From assembly GCA_022708105.1 (NCBI GenBank), contig JAKIZI010000007.1:326-64325 (forward strand): a stretch of 64,000 nt of DNA, in the 5' to 3' direction. Positions 21,839 through 30,893 of the stretch are shown here, piece by piece; within the stretch, counting starts at the first letter, position 1, and the number at the start of each line of letters is the position of its first letter. The notes beneath the pieces were generated by a model. It was not told the origin of the DNA and did not search any database. It saw nothing but the letters and a program-made list of their open reading frames with translations. Origin of the DNA: Bacteroidota bacterium (GTDB lineage Bacteria > Bacteroidota > Bacteroidia > Bacteroidales > WCHB1-69). The translations under genes were made by a program, and so were the position numbers.

Positions 21839-23425
21839 ATGAATAGACCTTTTGCAATACTAATTTTATCAATTACTATTTTTGCTTCTTATAGTGCAAA
21901 AAGTCAGTACAAGACAGATTCCATAAATTTGGATAGTGGTTTTTCTCTTATTCGGGACACGATTTCAATAAGTGTTCATGGTAAAATGACACACGCGCTT
22001 GAATTCAATGACAAATATTACGTACTTTTTGAAAAACCACTAATAAAATATGGTGGTTACGAGAAAAGATATCTTTATATTTTTTCAAATAATCAATTAG
22101 AAAGAGTGGTTGATCTGCTTGATGAAATGATAAAAGTTACTTATTTGGATTTTTATGTCCAAAACGACAACATTATTTTTAAGCCATACATGAATAGACA
22201 GAGTTATAGTTTTGATACTAAAAATTATATTTGGGAAAAGATTTTCAAAACCGATGACTTAATATTCGAAGATGCAGACTATTATATTTGCTCTTTGGAT
22301 TTTGGCGAATGGGGTGGCAAAACGTGGTTTATTCAGAAGAAAACAGGCAATCAATATGTGTTAGAATGCACAACCCCATTGATTAATAAAGTTGATAATA
22401 CTTATTATTTGACTAAAGCATTTGAAATCCTAAAAATTAAAAATCCAATGGAATTGACAAAATGTTCAAGTGATGTTACTTATGAAAACATAGAAAAAAC
22501 GGGCTTGTGTTACTCTTGGTATAGTCAGCCAAAAGGGCAAGAAGTGGTTTATAAGAATGAAGATGTGAATTATTTTGATTATTTTACATATTATCCCAAG
22601 ATTGTCAGTTCTTTTGTTTTGAACAATGAACTTCTACATGTTTATGAGACTGACACAGCAACCTATTTGGCACGAATAGTAAACAATAAAATAGAACCAT
22701 TTGAAAAGATTCTGGACGATGCCCGTTTTTTTAATGGGCACCTTTCCTATCGTTGTAAAAACATAAATGGTACGAATAAATTGCTTACTTTCAAGACAAA
22801 AAATGACCAAGTGTTTGGACTGACAACAATTAAGGGAAATAAAATTCATGTAACTTATTTCGTAAACAACACTGAATTAAAACCCCGATTATTAGGAACA
22901 GAAAAGTCAGACGAAATTTTTGAACATAGACTTGAATCAATCCTTGCTGATTTTAAAAAGCTAACCCTTACAGCGATGGAATCAAAGGAAAAGGAATGGG
23001 GAACTTTTGACATTACCCCAAATCACACAATAGGCATTTGGGAAAAATGGAATCCTAATGAATATGACATTGACTTAATCAAAGCTTACCTAGTAGTAGA
23101 AGATTCAATTATTTCAAATTCAATTATATATTTTGCCAATAAAAACAATGATTTGGTCAGAGCTGTAACAATTGATTGGGAAAAAACAAATATATTGACT
23201 CCTAAATTTGATATAGATAAGTCCGTAAATGATGTTTTTTTGAGAAGATTTAATGAACTTGTATCAATTCTAACCAATAAATTAGGCAAATCAAATCCGG
23301 CAAATGCAGAAACCCAAAATCCATCATTTTCTTGGACAATAGAAAACAATATAAATATTATAATTGAACTTTTTTCATGGGAAGACTATAACAACATATT
23401 TCTGGTAATTTATGAGAAAAAATAA
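21839..23425 (+). CDS. Secreted protein of unknown function
   Basis: I do not recognise this 528-residue protein. It has a clear signal peptide (MNRPFAILILSITIFASYSAKSQ) and no lipobox, membrane helix or sorting domain at the C terminus, which ends IFLVIYEKK. The body is rich in Tyr, Asn and Lys and predicted beta strands, with KYYVLFEKPL, WGGKTWFIQKK and YLARIVNNK segments. That could suggest a propeller-like repeat without a clear motif. It is AT-richer than most neighbours and stands alone between a divergent gene and a tRNA. These are signs of an accessory gene or recent acquisition, though the evidence is weak. Confidence 0.75.
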   Translation: MNRPFAILILSITIFASYSAKSQYKTDSINLDSGFSLIRDTISISVHGKMTHALEFNDKYYVLFEKPLIKYGGYEKRYLYIFSNNQLERVVDLLDEMIKVTYLDFYVQNDNIIFKPYMNRQSYSFDTKNYIWEKIFKTDDLIFEDADYYICSLDFGEWGGKTWFIQKKTGNQYVLECTTPLINKVDNTYYLTKAFEILKIKNPMELTKCSSDVTYENIEKTGLCYSWYSQPKGQEVVYKNEDVNYFDYFTYYPKIVSSFVLNNELLHVYETDTATYLARIVNNKIEPFEKILDDARFFNGHLSYRCKNINGTNKLLTFKTKNDQVFGLTTIKGNKIHVTYFVNNTELKPRLLGTEKSDEIFEHRLESILADFKKLTLTAMESKEKEWGTFDITPNHTIGIWEKWNPNEYDIDLIKAYLVVEDSIISNSIIYFANKNNDLVRAVTIDWEKTNILTPKFDIDKSVNDVFLRRFNELVSILTNKLGKSNPANAETQNPSFSWTIENNINIIIELFSWEDYNNIFLVIYEKK

Positions 23426-23456
23426 AGATTACCGACACGCCCAAATAAATATTCAT

Positions 23457-23490
23457 AAAAAAAACACCTACTAAAGAAATAGTAAGTGCT
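23457..23490 (-). terminator. Terminator of tRNA-Lys
   Basis: On the minus strand cacttacta and tagtaggtg form a 9-bp stem with a 6-base loop, followed by a run of eight T. Confidence 0.85.
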
Positions 23491-23500
23491 TGATTTTTTG

Positions 23501-23573
23501 TGTCCTCGCAGGGACTCGAACCCTGGACCCATTGATTAAGAGTCAATTGCTCTACCAACTGAGCTACGAAGAC
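23501..23573 (-). tRNA. tRNA-Lys (anticodon CUU)
   Basis: Read on the minus strand, the gene begins gtcttcgtagctcag and ends gttcgagtccctgcgaggac plus a discriminator base. The acceptor stem pairs over 7 bp with one G-T. The D-loop motif agctcagttggtagagc and T-loop ggttcgagtcc are canonical. The anticodon loop is CTCTTAA, giving anticodon CTT. CCA is not encoded. Length 73 nt. Confidence 0.95.
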
Positions 23574-23674
23574 TTTTAAGGCGGCAAAAATACAAAAAAT
23601 ATGTAAACTTTTCCGCTTTTACTTTCGGAATTTGTATTTTTTTTGAGGCAACGACCAAGCAAACCCCAATATCA

Positions 23675-24358
23675 TTATTCCCCGGGCGTTGGTGAATTGG
23701 TTGGTGAACGCAAGGCCTGTGCTTTGAGGAATGAAACGTAGGGCAACAAACTGTGATAGATCATCTCCTCTACTCCTCTGCTGGTAATGGTTCCGCCGGT
23801 GATGGCATCTACCCCGTGCTCCGGAGCAACCCGACTATTGAGCACACCTCCTTTGACTACTTTGATGGAAACAAAATTGCCATTATCATCGAAAAGGAGT
23901 TTTCCACGGAAGGCGGAAGAGAAATTTGATGTTGAAATTTGGGCTCCGAGACCGGGAGTTTCGGATTTATGAGCAAAGACAGCGCCCACAAGCGTTTTTC
24001 CGTCATCGGCCACCGCAATATATCCCCAAATCGGGCCCCACAAGCCTTTACCGGAAAGAGGAATCACAAAAGCCGTTTCTTTTTGAGAAGTTTTCACCGT
24101 GTAGTAAAGCAACGACGAATTATTTTCCTTCGATGACAAGGTATCAACGTTGGCCACTTGTAAAAACAGGTCCGCCACATTCACAGATTTGTCCAACTCG
24201 TAACCGGCTGCTTGCAGCACCTGTTTTTTTTGTTCGTTATCGCGATTTGCCTTTTGGAAAGGTTGCAACCATAAGGAAGCCATTCCAAGAAGCAACGCAA
24301 CCAAAATCACAACAATAGAGATGTAGAGAAATATATACCGATTGCTAAATTTTTTCAT
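23675..24358 (-). CDS. nqrC: Na+-translocating NADH:quinone reductase subunit C
   Basis: NqrC is the FMN-carrying subunit of the Na+-pumping NADH dehydrogenase. The 227-residue protein has one N-terminal membrane helix (about 10-30) and a periplasmic FMN-binding domain. That domain contains GKGLWGPIWGYIAVADDGK and HKSETPGLGAQIS. The covalent FMN site is DAITGGTITSRGV, where the conserved threonine attaches FMN. It is not next to nqrB or nqrD here. It lies 111 bp downstream of an unrelated gene and has its own promoter box, so it is a separate transcription unit. The C terminus is a little shorter than in many homologues. Confidence 0.93.
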   Translation of the reverse strand: MKKFSNRYIFLYISIVVILVALLLGMASLWLQPFQKANRDNEQKKQVLQAAGYELDKSVNVADLFLQVANVDTLSSKENNSSLLYYTVKTSQKETAFVIPLSGKGLWGPIWGYIAVADDGKTLVGAVFAHKSETPGLGAQISTSNFSSAFRGKLLFDDNGNFVSIKVVKGGVLNSRVAPEHGVDAITGGTITSRGVEEMIYHSLLPYVSFLKAQALRSPTNSPTPGE

Positions 24359-24412
24359 AGTGGGGTTCTTTCATTGTGGGCACGAATTTACAATTTTTAT
24401 GAAATTCAGATG

Positions 24413-24420
24413 CAAAAATA
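24413..24420 (-). promoter_or_regulatory. -7 box for nqrC
   Basis: On the minus strand TATTTTTG matches TAnnTTTG, with a predicted leader of about 48 bases to the ATG at 24358. It separates nqrC from the upstream nqrF-linked gene. Confidence 0.5.
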
Positions 24421-24469
24421 GGTTATTTATTCATAACGGGATTAGCGGATTTTAATTTTGTGGAGCAAT

Positions 24470-25807
24470 TTATCTAAAATTAGTACGGGCAAACTGTTCA
24501 TATTGAGGCAATCCTGACTTATAGACGAGCCAATAAGCATTGTAGAGCAACATATAATCGAGCATATTGAACTCTCCTTCGCTTCGGAGTTGCCAAGGGC
24601 AAAAGAGCGACAGACTATGCCACGGAGGTTGAGAATTGAAGGTCGTATCTTGTTGGGGATAGCGAAAAGCACCAGCGCGGGGGGCCGTGCTGAGATAGGA
24701 TACATAAGCAGCAGCGGGAAGGGGTTGATTGCTATCGTAGCCGTGGAGAATGACATTTACTAACGGCAAATGAGGAAATATCAATGTTTGTTGTAAGTCG
24801 GGACGTTTTTTGACGATTCGGTCGGAGCTATACACCAGCCAATCGTAGCAATTTTTTTTACCGCCTCCAACCTCATTCAAAACCGCAGATATAGACATCA
24901 CCCCGTACCAATTAAAGTGTCCGTACTTATCAATCAGAAAGTTATTTTGAAGCAGTTTCCAAATATTTTTCCAAAAGCGGCTTTGGGCATTGCCGAAAGT
25001 CATCTCTTGTCCGGTAAGGTAAGTCCCTATCGCGGCATGTGCATAGCGGAGCCATTGGATGTCCTCTTTCTTCTGAATTCCGGAACCGGTTATCGGATTC
25101 ACGATTTCCCAAGTTTCCTTTTTATCTTGAATATGCTGCATCACGGTAACCAAGGCAAGTGCCGTTTCCCGTGAAAGTCGGAGAATAGTCGTATCGCCGA
25201 CCAACTTATTGACAAGTGCGAGCCCCATATAACAAGCCCACGCCTGGTCTTGAGAGGGGGCATTTCCTTTTGTCTCTATTTTACCGCAACAACGTACATA
25301 ATCACTACTGATGATTTCTGCAGAATATTCTTTATTCATATTTGCGGAGACATCGTCACGGAGATAGAAACCATTGGGCTTGGGGTCTGCGGTCGTATCA
25401 CCCCAACAGTACTCCGCATTCAGGTCAAGTCGTTTAAAGGTCATCAAGGCCGAGTAGAGACGGCGGATGGTGGTTGACGTATCTTGACCGGTTATTTTGA
25501 GTCGTTCGTATTCCAAGGCCAGCACTGCTACATAATGTCCGAGCCACCATACACCGTCTGCCCAATAAACCACCGTTTTTCCGTCGGTACGGTATTTTCT
25601 GTATTCGACAGGCAGAAAAGAACCTTGAGTCATGGGATCACCTGATTCGTAAATAAAATAATGGTAAAACCGAGACTGATAATCCTGATAAGTACGCAAA
25701 AAAGTCTCTTCAGATTGAGCGGAGAGCCTCAAAGAAGAGAGAAAGAGCGATAGGAGCATTCCTACAAGTAAGAAGGATTGTTTATATAACATTCTTTTCC
25801 TGTTCAT
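24470..25807 (-). CDS. Secreted protein of unknown function inside the nqr cluster, possible alpha/alpha-toroid
   Basis: I do not recognise this 445-residue exported protein. It has a signal peptide (to about residue 31, LRLSAQ). The mature part is helical and regularly spaced, with Trp- and Tyr-rich stretches (TVVYWADGVWWLGHYVAVL, DLNAEYCWGD, APSQDQAWACYMGLALVNK, LRYAHAAIGTYLTG). This recalls the alpha/alpha-barrel of glycoside hydrolases or lyases, but I see no catalytic motif I can name. Several cysteines may form disulfides. It lies 9 bp downstream of nqrF in what seems to be the same operon, and upstream of nqrC. Its place between two nqr genes is unexpected. Confidence 0.75.
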   Translation of the reverse strand: MNRKRMLYKQSFLLVGMLLSLFLSSLRLSAQSEETFLRTYQDYQSRFYHYFIYESGDPMTQGSFLPVEYRKYRTDGKTVVYWADGVWWLGHYVAVLALEYERLKITGQDTSTTIRRLYSALMTFKRLDLNAEYCWGDTTADPKPNGFYLRDDVSANMNKEYSAEIISSDYVRCCGKIETKGNAPSQDQAWACYMGLALVNKLVGDTTILRLSRETALALVTVMQHIQDKKETWEIVNPITGSGIQKKEDIQWLRYAHAAIGTYLTGQEMTFGNAQSRFWKNIWKLLQNNFLIDKYGHFNWYGVMSISAVLNEVGGGKKNCYDWLVYSSDRIVKKRPDLQQTLIFPHLPLVNVILHGYDSNQPLPAAAYVSYLSTAPRAGAFRYPQQDTTFNSQPPWHSLSLFCPWQLRSEGEFNMLDYMLLYNAYWLVYKSGLPQYEQFARTNFR

Positions 25808-25816
25808 TTTGGTCTG

Positions 25817-27058
25817 TCAACTGCCGAAATCATCGAATAGAATCATATTTTCGGGGACACCGAGTCGGTCGAGCATTGTTCTGACTGCTTGCAGCATGAG
25901 AGGCGGACCGCAGATATAGTATTCAATATCTTCGGGGTTGGGGTGATTTTTAAGATATTGTTCAAAAATCACTTGATGGATAAAGCCGGTATTTCCGTTC
26001 CATTGGTCTTCCGGTTTCGGTTCAGAGAGTGCCACATGAAAAGAGAAATTCTCAACATCACGTTGAAGAGCATCAAATTCCTCCCGATAGAAGAGCTCAC
26101 GAAGGGAACGTCCTCCGTACCAAAAGGTTGTTTTTCCTTGAAAGTGAAGTGTTTTAAAAAGGTAAAAAATATGAGATCTGAGGGGAGCCATGCCGGCGCC
26201 ACCGCCGATAAACATCTTTTCATTGTTGGTATCGCGGAGAAAAAAGTCCCCATACGGACCGGAAAGCATCACTTTATCACCCGGGTTCAAGGCAAAAATA
26301 TAAGAAGAAACAATTCCCGGGTTTACGCTTTTAAACTTCTGTTTTTTAGGATTGAAGGGAGGCAGTGCAATTCGGACATTCAGGACAAGGTTATCGTTAT
26401 CGGCGGGAGGATTGGCGAGTGAGTAGGCTCTCGTAGTGGGATCTGAATTTTTCATCACTTGGTCAAATATTCCGAGTTCTTCCCATTCCCGGCGGAATTG
26501 CTCTTCCACCTGAAAGTTTTTAAAATCTATTTTTGTTTTAGGGGCATCAATCTGAATATAGCTACCAGAGCGGAAATTCAGTTTTTCATTATCGGGCAGT
26601 TTCAACACCAACTCTTTAATATAAGTGGCCACATTTTTATTATGCACCACTTCGCACTCCCACTTTTTCACCCCAAGAATTTCGGGAGGGAGTTCCACCT
26701 CCATTTCATTTTTCACTTTCACCTGGCAGAACAGACGATAGTGCTCTTTTTCCAATTTATGGTCAATATGTGTTTTTTCCGTGGGCAGGATATCGCCGCC
26801 GCCGGAAAGGATAATCCCCTTACACGTACCGCAAGTGCCACCACCGCCGCATGCAGAAGGGACATAAATTTTTTGATCAGAGAGGGATTGCAACAACGTT
26901 GTTCCATAATCAGCGTCACAAGATTTTTCTTTATTAACATGCACCTTTACTTTTTTCTCCGGTACCAATTTCTTACGAGCATAAAGGAGTACTGCCACTA
27001 ATATCCAGATAACAGCCAAAAAGACGATAATAGCAATGATAACAGTTAGTAGATTCAT
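25817..27058 (-). CDS. nqrF: Na+-translocating NADH:quinone reductase subunit F
   Basis: NqrF takes electrons from NADH into the Na+-pumping complex. Domains in order: an N-terminal membrane helix (about 5-27); a 2Fe-2S ferredoxin domain with C70, C76, C79 and C111 (SACGGGGTCGTC...RLFC); an FAD-binding domain with RAYSLANPP (about 211-219); and an NADH-binding domain with GGGAGMAPLRSH (about 280-291), CGPPLMLQ and the C-terminal DDFG. At 413 residues it is full length and all cofactor motifs are intact. It lies 21 bp downstream of nqrE and 9 bp upstream of an unrelated secreted protein gene. Confidence 0.97.
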   Translation of the reverse strand: MNLLTVIIAIIVFLAVIWILVAVLLYARKKLVPEKKVKVHVNKEKSCDADYGTTLLQSLSDQKIYVPSACGGGGTCGTCKGIILSGGGDILPTEKTHIDHKLEKEHYRLFCQVKVKNEMEVELPPEILGVKKWECEVVHNKNVATYIKELVLKLPDNEKLNFRSGSYIQIDAPKTKIDFKNFQVEEQFRREWEELGIFDQVMKNSDPTTRAYSLANPPADNDNLVLNVRIALPPFNPKKQKFKSVNPGIVSSYIFALNPGDKVMLSGPYGDFFLRDTNNEKMFIGGGAGMAPLRSHIFYLFKTLHFQGKTTFWYGGRSLRELFYREEFDALQRDVENFSFHVALSEPKPEDQWNGNTGFIHQVIFEQYLKNHPNPEDIEYYICGPPLMLQAVRTMLDRLGVPENMILFDDFGS

Positions 27059-27079
27059 GAATAAGATAAGATAATATTA

Positions 27080-27691
27080 TTACATACCCAAAAAAGACAT
27101 AAAGCCGATTCCCATCAATCCGGTAATGATATAGGCAATTCCAAGTCCTTCCAAAGGCTTGGGAATTTCAGAAAAACGGATTCGTTCGCGAATAGCGGCA
27201 AAGGCAACAATTGCCAGTAGCCATCCCACGCCGGAGCCCGCCGCATAGACAAAACTATGACCGACAGACGGAAAATTCTTTTCTTGCATAAAAAGTGAGG
27301 CCCCGAGAATGGCACAATTAACGGCGATAAGCGGTAAAAATATACCCAATGAATTATAGAGCGGAGTTGAATATCGCTCAATAATCATCTCAAGCAGTTG
27401 CACTATCGCAGCAATAACAGCAATAAAAACAATCAGCGAAATAAAAGAGAGGTTCATGAGGGAAAAAGAGTCTGAAATCCAGCCCAAAGCACCTTCAGCC
27501 AAAAGAAACTTATTCAGGAGATAATTGACAGGAACCGTAATAATCAATACAAAACAGACGGCCACTCCCAATCCGAAAGCAGTTTTCACATTCTTGGAAA
27601 CGGCAAGGTAAGAGCACATCCCCAAGAAATAGGCGAAGATCATATTGTCGATAAAGACCGAACGTATAAAGATTGAAAAGAGAGATTCCAT
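27080..27691 (-). CDS. nqrE: Na+-translocating NADH:quinone reductase subunit E
   Basis: NqrE is an integral membrane subunit of Na+-NQR with about six helices; it pairs with NqrD to hold a 2Fe-2S site. Family motifs are present: FIDNMIFAYFLGMCSYLAV, LGIFLPLIAVNCAILG and FVYAAGSGVGWLLAIVAF. I use the ATG at 27691 (MESLFSIF) rather than a TTG two codons upstream. It lies 21 bp from nqrF downstream and 27 bp from the DUF7935 gene upstream. NqrD, its normal operon partner immediately before it, is replaced by the DUF7935 gene here. Confidence 0.95.
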   Translation of the reverse strand: MESLFSIFIRSVFIDNMIFAYFLGMCSYLAVSKNVKTAFGLGVAVCFVLIITVPVNYLLNKFLLAEGALGWISDSFSLMNLSFISLIVFIAVIAAIVQLLEMIIERYSTPLYNSLGIFLPLIAVNCAILGASLFMQEKNFPSVGHSFVYAAGSGVGWLLAIVAFAAIRERIRFSEIPKPLEGLGIAYIITGLMGIGFMSFLGM

Positions 27692-27718
27692 CGTCAAACC
27701 GAATTAAAAAAACTGAGT

Positions 27719-28234
27719 TTAGAATACCTTTTCGATTTCCATTTTCAACACATTCATAGCCTCTTCGATGGGAGACTTGCCGGAAATTTGTTCCAAAATT
27801 GCAGTAGCCAGGTCAGTTGCCGTATTTTCAGCTGATAACTTTCCTGCGCAGAGATTAATAATCTTAATCGTTTCCTCTTTCGCCATTTTAATATGATTCC
27901 AAACATTTGCCGAGAGATATACTTGTTGCGACAAGTTGTGATCAAATTCACTTCTGATAGAAGCGACCAGCAAGACTTGAAATTGGTAGGCCGTAAGTTG
28001 AGGATTATTTAATCTGAGAATGAGTTGGTTGGGATCCATTCTTTCCAAAAACATAGCCATACGTTCATAGGCCTGAAGGCGAACGGGCGTAATGACCGAT
28101 TTGGCGTTATAGCGAAGTTCCAACAATTTCTTTTTTTGATCATTTTCAATAAAAAATTTAATGGAAAAGAAAGCTGTGAGGAAAACCACCAACGAAGGCA
28201 GTAATATTTTTACAATTTCAAGTAAAATTTCCAT
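27719..28234 (-). CDS. DUF7935-like membrane-anchored protein
   Basis: This is a 171-residue protein with one N-terminal membrane helix (about 8-28) and a cytoplasmic helical domain. The segment VRLQAYERMAMFLERMDPNQLILRL resembles a conserved Bacteroidota family (DUF7935) that is often near respiratory or glutamine synthetase genes. The rest is rich in helices with Asn and Gln. It lies 47 bp downstream of the glutamine synthetase and 27 bp upstream of nqrE. No function is known. Confidence 0.7.
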   Translation of the reverse strand: MEILLEIVKILLPSLVVFLTAFFSIKFFIENDQKKKLLELRYNAKSVITPVRLQAYERMAMFLERMDPNQLILRLNNPQLTAYQFQVLLVASIRSEFDHNLSQQVYLSANVWNHIKMAKEETIKIINLCAGKLSAENTATDLATAILEQISGKSPIEEAMNVLKMEIEKVF

Positions 28235-28281
28235 AATTATATCTTATAAGAGTTAATTAAAAAGCAGATAACTAAATAGAC

Positions 28282-29787
28282 TCAGCCGCAGTGGAAATAA
28301 GCATTTACCATTTCCATCATTTTATCAGGATCTTTAGCCACCTCTTCTCTAATATTTTTATCATTGAATGATTTAAGATATTTGATCATATCATCAATCA
28401 TTTCTGCATTGAAAACGCCGTGTTTTTCGAAGATATCACGATGGGCTGATAGTTCGTTGGCAGATTCCCAACAAGAGCCGGGGAGCTGATTGAGAGTCAT
28501 CAATTTCTCTTTATTTTCGGCTTTATGTATATTCACATCCACGTACGTTTTACTTGCATAGTCAAGAGCTCCCTGCATTTCAAATCCATGACGTGCAGCA
28601 ATAACGAGACCAGCGAGAAGCAAATAGATATCAGCGGAGCCGTCCGGACAACGGAACTCAACGGTTTGTTTTTGGGAATGGTCATCATCAGTTGGTTTTT
28701 CGAGTGGGTTGGCTTCGGCAACCATATCATTTTCAGTTGTCCAGCCAAGGGGAACTCTAACCAGTACCGAACGGTTACGGTCTCCCCAGCAAATAGAGGT
28801 CGGAGCTTCTTGATGGGGGACCAATCTAAAGTAAGAAGTAGGGTTCATATTTCCGAATGCCGTAAGAGACGAAGCACAGGTCATGTATCCGGCAATGGCA
28901 GTTTTGGCAATGGAGTTTAATTTCCCTTTTTCCACCATTTGGTTTACGCCGTCTTTCACGATACGGGTATGAATATGCAATCCGCTACCGGCTTTGCCCG
29001 CCGTAATTTTGGGAGCAAAGGTTACATTGAGTCCGTATTGATAAGCAAGTCCACGGATAATCCATTTGGCAATGACCAATTGGTCTGCAGCTTCTTGAAC
29101 GTCTGTTACAAGAAACTCAATTTCATTTTGTTCGTAAATATAATCACCCAAGGTAAAATTTCCCACTTCAGAATGGCCGTACTTAATCAATCCGCCGGTT
29201 TTGGCAATTTGATACATACATTCCGTTCTGAAATGTTCAAATTTGGCAAAAGGAGCTGACTCATGATATCCTTTTTGGTCGGGGATCAGAAAGAGATCTT
29301 CTTTTTCACCAATCACGTAATATTCCAATTCCCCCATTGCCTGAAACGACATATTGGTTACTTTTTTAAAGGATGCAACTGCTTTTTTCAGAATATATTC
29401 GGGAGAATTTTCCATCGGTTGACCATCTTTATTAAAATAGGAACAGAGGAAAGAGATGGTTGGAATTTCGCTGAACGGATCCATAAAAGCGGTATTGAAG
29501 CGAGGTATCACATAAAGATCGCTGGAGCCGGCATGCATAAATGCAGGGAAAATATTAGAGCCGTCAACTCTTTCTCCGCAAGAGAGAATTTGCTCCAGAT
29601 GTTCGCGGTTGGTAATCACGAAATTAAGTGATTTCAGCTTCCCATCACCCGCCACATATCGAAAAGCGAGCATTTTAATCTCTTTTTCTTCAATAAATTT
29701 AATAATATCTGCTTTCGTAAACTCATTTTTTGGTTTTTTCAAATAACTAACCAACGGATTAATGTTTAATGCGATGTCGTCTTTCAT
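28282..29787 (-). CDS. glnA: Glutamine synthetase
   Basis: This enzyme makes glutamine from glutamate, ammonia and ATP, the main ammonia-assimilation step. It is 501 residues. Active-site segments include MGELEYYV (glutamate site), GSGLHIHTR (ATP loop), NRSVLVRVPLGW and VEFRCPDGSADIYLL. The beta-grasp domain occupies about 20-130. The length is near the GSI class and well below the about 700-residue GSIII typical of many Bacteroidota. The upstream promoter matches the full Bacteroidota consensus, so strong constitutive or nitrogen-responsive transcription is likely. A GlnB/GlnK gene is not in the window. Downstream it may run into the DUF7935-nqr genes. Confidence 0.93.
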   Translation of the reverse strand: MKDDIALNINPLVSYLKKPKNEFTKADIIKFIEEKEIKMLAFRYVAGDGKLKSLNFVITNREHLEQILSCGERVDGSNIFPAFMHAGSSDLYVIPRFNTAFMDPFSEIPTISFLCSYFNKDGQPMENSPEYILKKAVASFKKVTNMSFQAMGELEYYVIGEKEDLFLIPDQKGYHESAPFAKFEHFRTECMYQIAKTGGLIKYGHSEVGNFTLGDYIYEQNEIEFLVTDVQEAADQLVIAKWIIRGLAYQYGLNVTFAPKITAGKAGSGLHIHTRIVKDGVNQMVEKGKLNSIAKTAIAGYMTCASSLTAFGNMNPTSYFRLVPHQEAPTSICWGDRNRSVLVRVPLGWTTENDMVAEANPLEKPTDDDHSQKQTVEFRCPDGSADIYLLLAGLVIAARHGFEMQGALDYASKTYVDVNIHKAENKEKLMTLNQLPGSCWESANELSAHRDIFEKHGVFNAEMIDDMIKYLKSFNDKNIREEVAKDPDKMMEMVNAYFHCG

Positions 29788-29870
29788 AAAATTTATTTTT
29801 TATATAATTAATTGATTTATTTAGCAATAGCGATATATTTCTTCTTAAAACACTTTTTATACAAACGGCA

Positions 29871-29901
29871 CAAAGATACTATAAATTCGGGGATTCTCAA
29901 A
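29871..29901 (-). promoter_or_regulatory. Full consensus promoter of glnA
   Basis: On the minus strand the sequence has TTTG at 29901-29898, a spacer of exactly 19 bp, then TATCTTTG at 29878-29871. This equals the Bacteroidota consensus TTTG-N19-TAnnTTTG. The predicted leader is about 77 bases. Confidence 0.85.
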
Positions 29902-29910
29902 GATAAAAAA

Positions 29911-30888
29911 TCATGGATTCATCAATTTAAAATATCTTTTAATTTCAATTTTCATTCGTTCTTCGCTGCCGAAATTTACATTTTTAGGTTCTTTTCCGTT
30001 TTGCATCAGTACCATACCTGCCGAAAAATCTTCTGTATAGGGTGAAATATCAACCGGAATAATATCATTAAGTTTAAAATCGCGAATATAGGCATCTTGA
30101 AAATTGTTATATTTCTCATCAAAATAGATATTTTGCTCTTCACAAAAAGATTGTACTATTTCCATCACCTCATCCCAATTTTCCGGTTTTTGGTCTTCAT
30201 GAAAATAGAAAATGACCGCTTGAAAATCAGGGATTGTTTCTGCTTCAATAAAATCGAATCTTCCCATTTCGTTCAGTGTATACTTGTCTGCTACATACTT
30301 TTTTTTACCAAAATCTTCAGGATTTGCCGCAATTTCTTCCTTTGTGGCATTTCCGACTGATTTAACCCATTCATAAGTTTTTTCAATAGTAAAAGAGCCG
30401 TCTTCTTCGCGTTTAGTAGTCCACACTTCTGTTTCGAGTATATCTTGATTTTGGACTGCGACATTTACCGCGACGGGCAAAATATCAAGAATTCGTTGTG
30501 TCCCGGAGCCGGAGGTGGTTACCAAATAAATCCATTCGCGAGATTTGGATTGGAGCATCCAGAGTTCTTTTCCTTCGGGAAGTCTTTCAATACAGCGCAC
30601 GCCCCAATCGGTCGGAAAATCCATTCGAACCGTCACTTGAGCTCCTTGATACCGGTCAAATAAAATCATAAAATCTCTTAAAAAATCTTCCGACACCGGA
30701 TATAGGCTATCCTTATCCGACAAGTTCGTCTTAATATCCGCCGGAATTAGAGCAACGGGATACTCAACGATGGCAGGAGTTACTTCTTCGACTTCGGTGT
30801 TCGCTTGTCTTTTACATGAGACTAATAAAATGGTCATCAAGGCAACAAGGAAGAAGCCTACTTTAAAATTTATGACATTTTTTTTCAT
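29911..30888 (-). CDS. Lipoprotein of unknown function downstream of murD
   Basis: This is a 325-residue lipoprotein (signal ending ILLVSC, C25). I see no catalytic motif. The mature part mixes acidic and aromatic stretches (DFMILFDRYQGAQVTVRMD, FPTDWGVRCIERLPEGKELW, VIFYFHEDQKPENWDEVME), suggestive of an alpha/beta fold. It is 5 bp downstream of murD and so is translationally linked to it. A role in the envelope or peptidoglycan is an inference from context only. Confidence 0.75.
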   Translation of the reverse strand: MKKNVINFKVGFFLVALMTILLVSCKRQANTEVEEVTPAIVEYPVALIPADIKTNLSDKDSLYPVSEDFLRDFMILFDRYQGAQVTVRMDFPTDWGVRCIERLPEGKELWMLQSKSREWIYLVTTSGSGTQRILDILPVAVNVAVQNQDILETEVWTTKREEDGSFTIEKTYEWVKSVGNATKEEIAANPEDFGKKKYVADKYTLNEMGRFDFIEAETIPDFQAVIFYFHEDQKPENWDEVMEIVQSFCEEQNIYFDEKYNNFQDAYIRDFKLNDIIPVDISPYTEDFSAGMVLMQNGKEPKNVNFGSEERMKIEIKRYFKLMNP

Positions 30889-30893
30889 AATCC

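Noticed and set aside
23501-23573. tRNA-adjacent genomic island at tRNA-Lys
   Set aside because: No integrase and no repeated tRNA 3' end was seen within several kilobases.
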